Of a stretch of DNA of 64,000 nucleotides, positions 62,418 through 64,000 are shown in pieces; position 1 is the stretch's first letter, and each line of letters opens with the position of its first letter. Location: NCBI GenBank assembly GCA_037013495.1, contig CM072811.1, positions 29,434,723 through 29,498,722 on the forward strand, written 5' to 3'. The notes beneath the pieces are model-generated. The model saw only the letters and a list, made by a program, of their open reading frames with translations. It did no database searches and was not told the DNA's origin. Source of the stretch: Hippophae tibetana. Its lineage: Eukaryota > Streptophyta > Magnoliopsida > Rosales > Elaeagnaceae. The position numbers were made by a program, and so were the translations under genes.

Positions 62418-64000
62418 TTAACATTTTGGGACAAATATGGGGTTACGTGAAACAAATTCAAAGAGAAAACACAAATTAAAACTCACCTTATTATTTAATA
62501 TATGTACAATTTCTACGTGGTTCCTTTTCCTTAAAAAATATATATCTCGAAAATAACAAGTAGTGATAAATAAAATAAATAATAAAAATGAATAGTACAA
62601 ACTTTATACTATGACCCAATATACTTGTTAGAATTGGTTTAATATAGAACAAAAATTTAGGAAATACTTTCCGAAGAAGTCATTTGCATTAAATTCATCC
62701 CAAAAAAGTGATTTTCAAAATTTATTTGATAAATTTAATTGATGTGTAAAAATAATATTTTATTTCTTTATAAAATCCTTTGATTTGATTCCTTTCGTGA
62801 GATTAATATTATGCACTATTTTTAGCCGTTTTCATCTTTATACATATGCAAAACTATTGTTTCATTTATATATAAAAGCTCAATTCTATTAGAATTTTGA
62901 ATTAATATTTGAACCAATAGGATTATTGTATTTGAGTTTATGCTTTGTGAGATTAGAGTCTAAGCGAATTCAAATTTTAAATACTATGATTTACTAAATT
63001 TAATATTGATAGATTATTTATTAAAATCGGAAAGTAATTTGCAACTAATTATTTTAGTAAATCTTAAATATGTCGATTATTAAAATAAGTTATTTTATAT
63101 ATTTTTTGTGGTATTCAAAAACGACATTAAAAAGAATGAGATGTTTTAGGTTTTTTATATCTTATCTTATTGATTCATATTTTTCTTTATTTTAAAACTT
63201 TATTTCTTGTTTATTTGTTTTAACATTTTGAGACAAATATGGGGTTACGTGAAACAAATTCAAAGAGAAAACACAAATTAAAACTCACCTTATTATTATA
63301 TATATGTACAATTTGTACGTGGTTTCTTTTCCTTAAAAAATATATATCTCGAAAATAACAAGTAGTGATAAATAAAATAAATAATAAAAATGAATAGTAC
63401 AAACTTTATACTATGACCCAATATACTTGTTAGAATTGGTTTAATATAGAACAAAAATTTAGGAAATACTTTCTGAAGAAGTCATTTGCATTAAATTCAT
63501 CCCAAAAAAGTGATTTTCAAAATTTATTTGATAAATTTAATTGATGTGTAAAAATAATATTTTATTTCTTTATAAAATCCTTTGATTTGATTCCTTTCGT
63601 GAGATTAATATTATGCACTATTTTTAGCCGTTTTCATCTTTATAAATATGCCAAACTATTGTTTCATTTATATACAATAGCTCAATTCTATTAGAATTTT
63701 GAATTAATATTTGAACCAATAGGATTATTCTATTTGAGTTTATGCTTTGTGAGATTAGAGTCTAAGCGAATTCAAATTCTTAATACTATGATTTACTAAA
63801 TTTAATATTGATAGATTATTTATTAAAATCGGAAAGTTATTTGCAACTAATTATTTTAGTAAATCCTAAATATGTCGAATATAAAAATAACTTATTTTAT
63901 ATATTTCTGGTGTATTCTGAAAGGATATTAAAAAGAATGAGATGTTTTAGATTTTTTATATCTTATCTTTTTGATTCATTTTTTTCTTTATTTTAAAACT
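62418..64000 (+). repeat. Shortened higher-order unit (E, Q*) at the window edge
   Basis: After two full pentamers the next unit has only an E monomer (62418) followed directly by a Q*-type monomer (63220), so three monomers are missing. The junction monomer starts like 54400 or 58409 but ends with 'cttattgattc', the tail that precedes Q monomers. The last Q* copy has private changes (tacaatagctc, attattctattt, aaaggatatta). The window ends about 20 bp before this monomer is complete. Confidence 0.7.

Larger units (their letters stand above)
14233..64000 (+). repeat. 801-802-bp satellite array, right part (about 62 monomers)
   Basis: This continues the left array in the same orientation. Landmark positions run 14341, 15143, 15944, 16745, 17546 and so on to 63220, a mean spacing of 801.3 bp. 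Removing the insertion plus one 5-bp target duplication (7,955 bp) restores exact 801-bp spacing between 5585 and 14341. Most copies to the left of about 37 kb are 801 bp. Copies near the right end are 802 bp, because they carry 'ccaaaaaagtgattttc' instead of 'ccctaaaaagtgatttc'. No inverted copies, other insertions or genes were seen. Variant classes, higher-order repeats and chimeric monomers are annotated separately below. Confidence 0.97.

Noticed and set aside
14233..64000. Regular repetition suggestive of a CRISPR array
   Set aside because: The period is about 801 bp with no unique spacers; the whole unit repeats. It is eukaryotic satellite DNA.
1..64000. Centromeric satellite with a CENP-B-box-like motif
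   Set aside because: No such box was recognised. An 801-bp AT-rich satellite could be centromeric, but there is no evidence in the sequence for chromosomal position.

Overview
This window contains no recognisable protein-coding gene. It is plant heterochromatin made of one very AT-rich tandem satellite with a monomer of about 801-802 bp, about 70 copies, all head-to-tail in one orientation. A single 7,950-bp LTR retrotransposon (6283-14232) interrupts it. The plant assignment rests on the retroelement: it has TG...CA LTRs of about 2 kb, a 5-bp target-site duplication (TSD), and a primer-binding site matching the 3' end of plant tRNA-Asp. That primer is typical of the Athila branch of Ty3/gypsy. 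The species cannot be determined from the sequence.

Layout. 1-6282: satellite, about 8 monomers, the last one split by the insertion. 6283-14232: retrotransposon on the minus strand, with its 5' LTR at 12251-14232, primer-binding site at 12227-12244, a 3.97-kb non-coding interior, a polypurine tract at 8282-8293 and its 3' LTR at 6283-8281. 14233-64000: satellite again, about 62 monomers. The element has no gag, protease, reverse transcriptase or integrase reading frame, so it is a non-autonomous LARD-type element. Its LTRs appear to differ by one substitution and one 17-bp repeat unit, so it inserted very recently. Its U3 is a complex promoter: a W-box cluster, a GC-rich block, 9-10 copies of a TGAACAGT motif, a palindrome with two TGACGTCA sites, and a TATA box.

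The main discovery is that the satellite is homologous to the element's own interior. Read in reverse complement, the whole monomer is collinear with about 8500-9320 of the element, the non-coding stretch just upstream of the polypurine tract. At least ten blocks of 12-25 bp match in the same order with similar spacing. The simplest reading is that the satellite arose by tandem amplification of the 3' non-coding region of a related retroelement, and that a young member of that family then inserted into the array its ancestor produced. The element sequence also acts as an outgroup that shows which satellite variants are ancestral.

Within the array, monomers fall into variant classes that are duplicated, deleted and recombined in monomer register. 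There is a dimeric higher-order repeat (31968-36775), a segment repeated at about 4.8 kb (20440-27640), recently triplicated monomers (29330-31720) and a 4,009-bp pentameric higher-order repeat (54400-62417). The right end looks most recently homogenised. Short reading frames that recur in every monomer are by-products of the repeat and are not annotated as genes. All alignments and identities here were made by eye.
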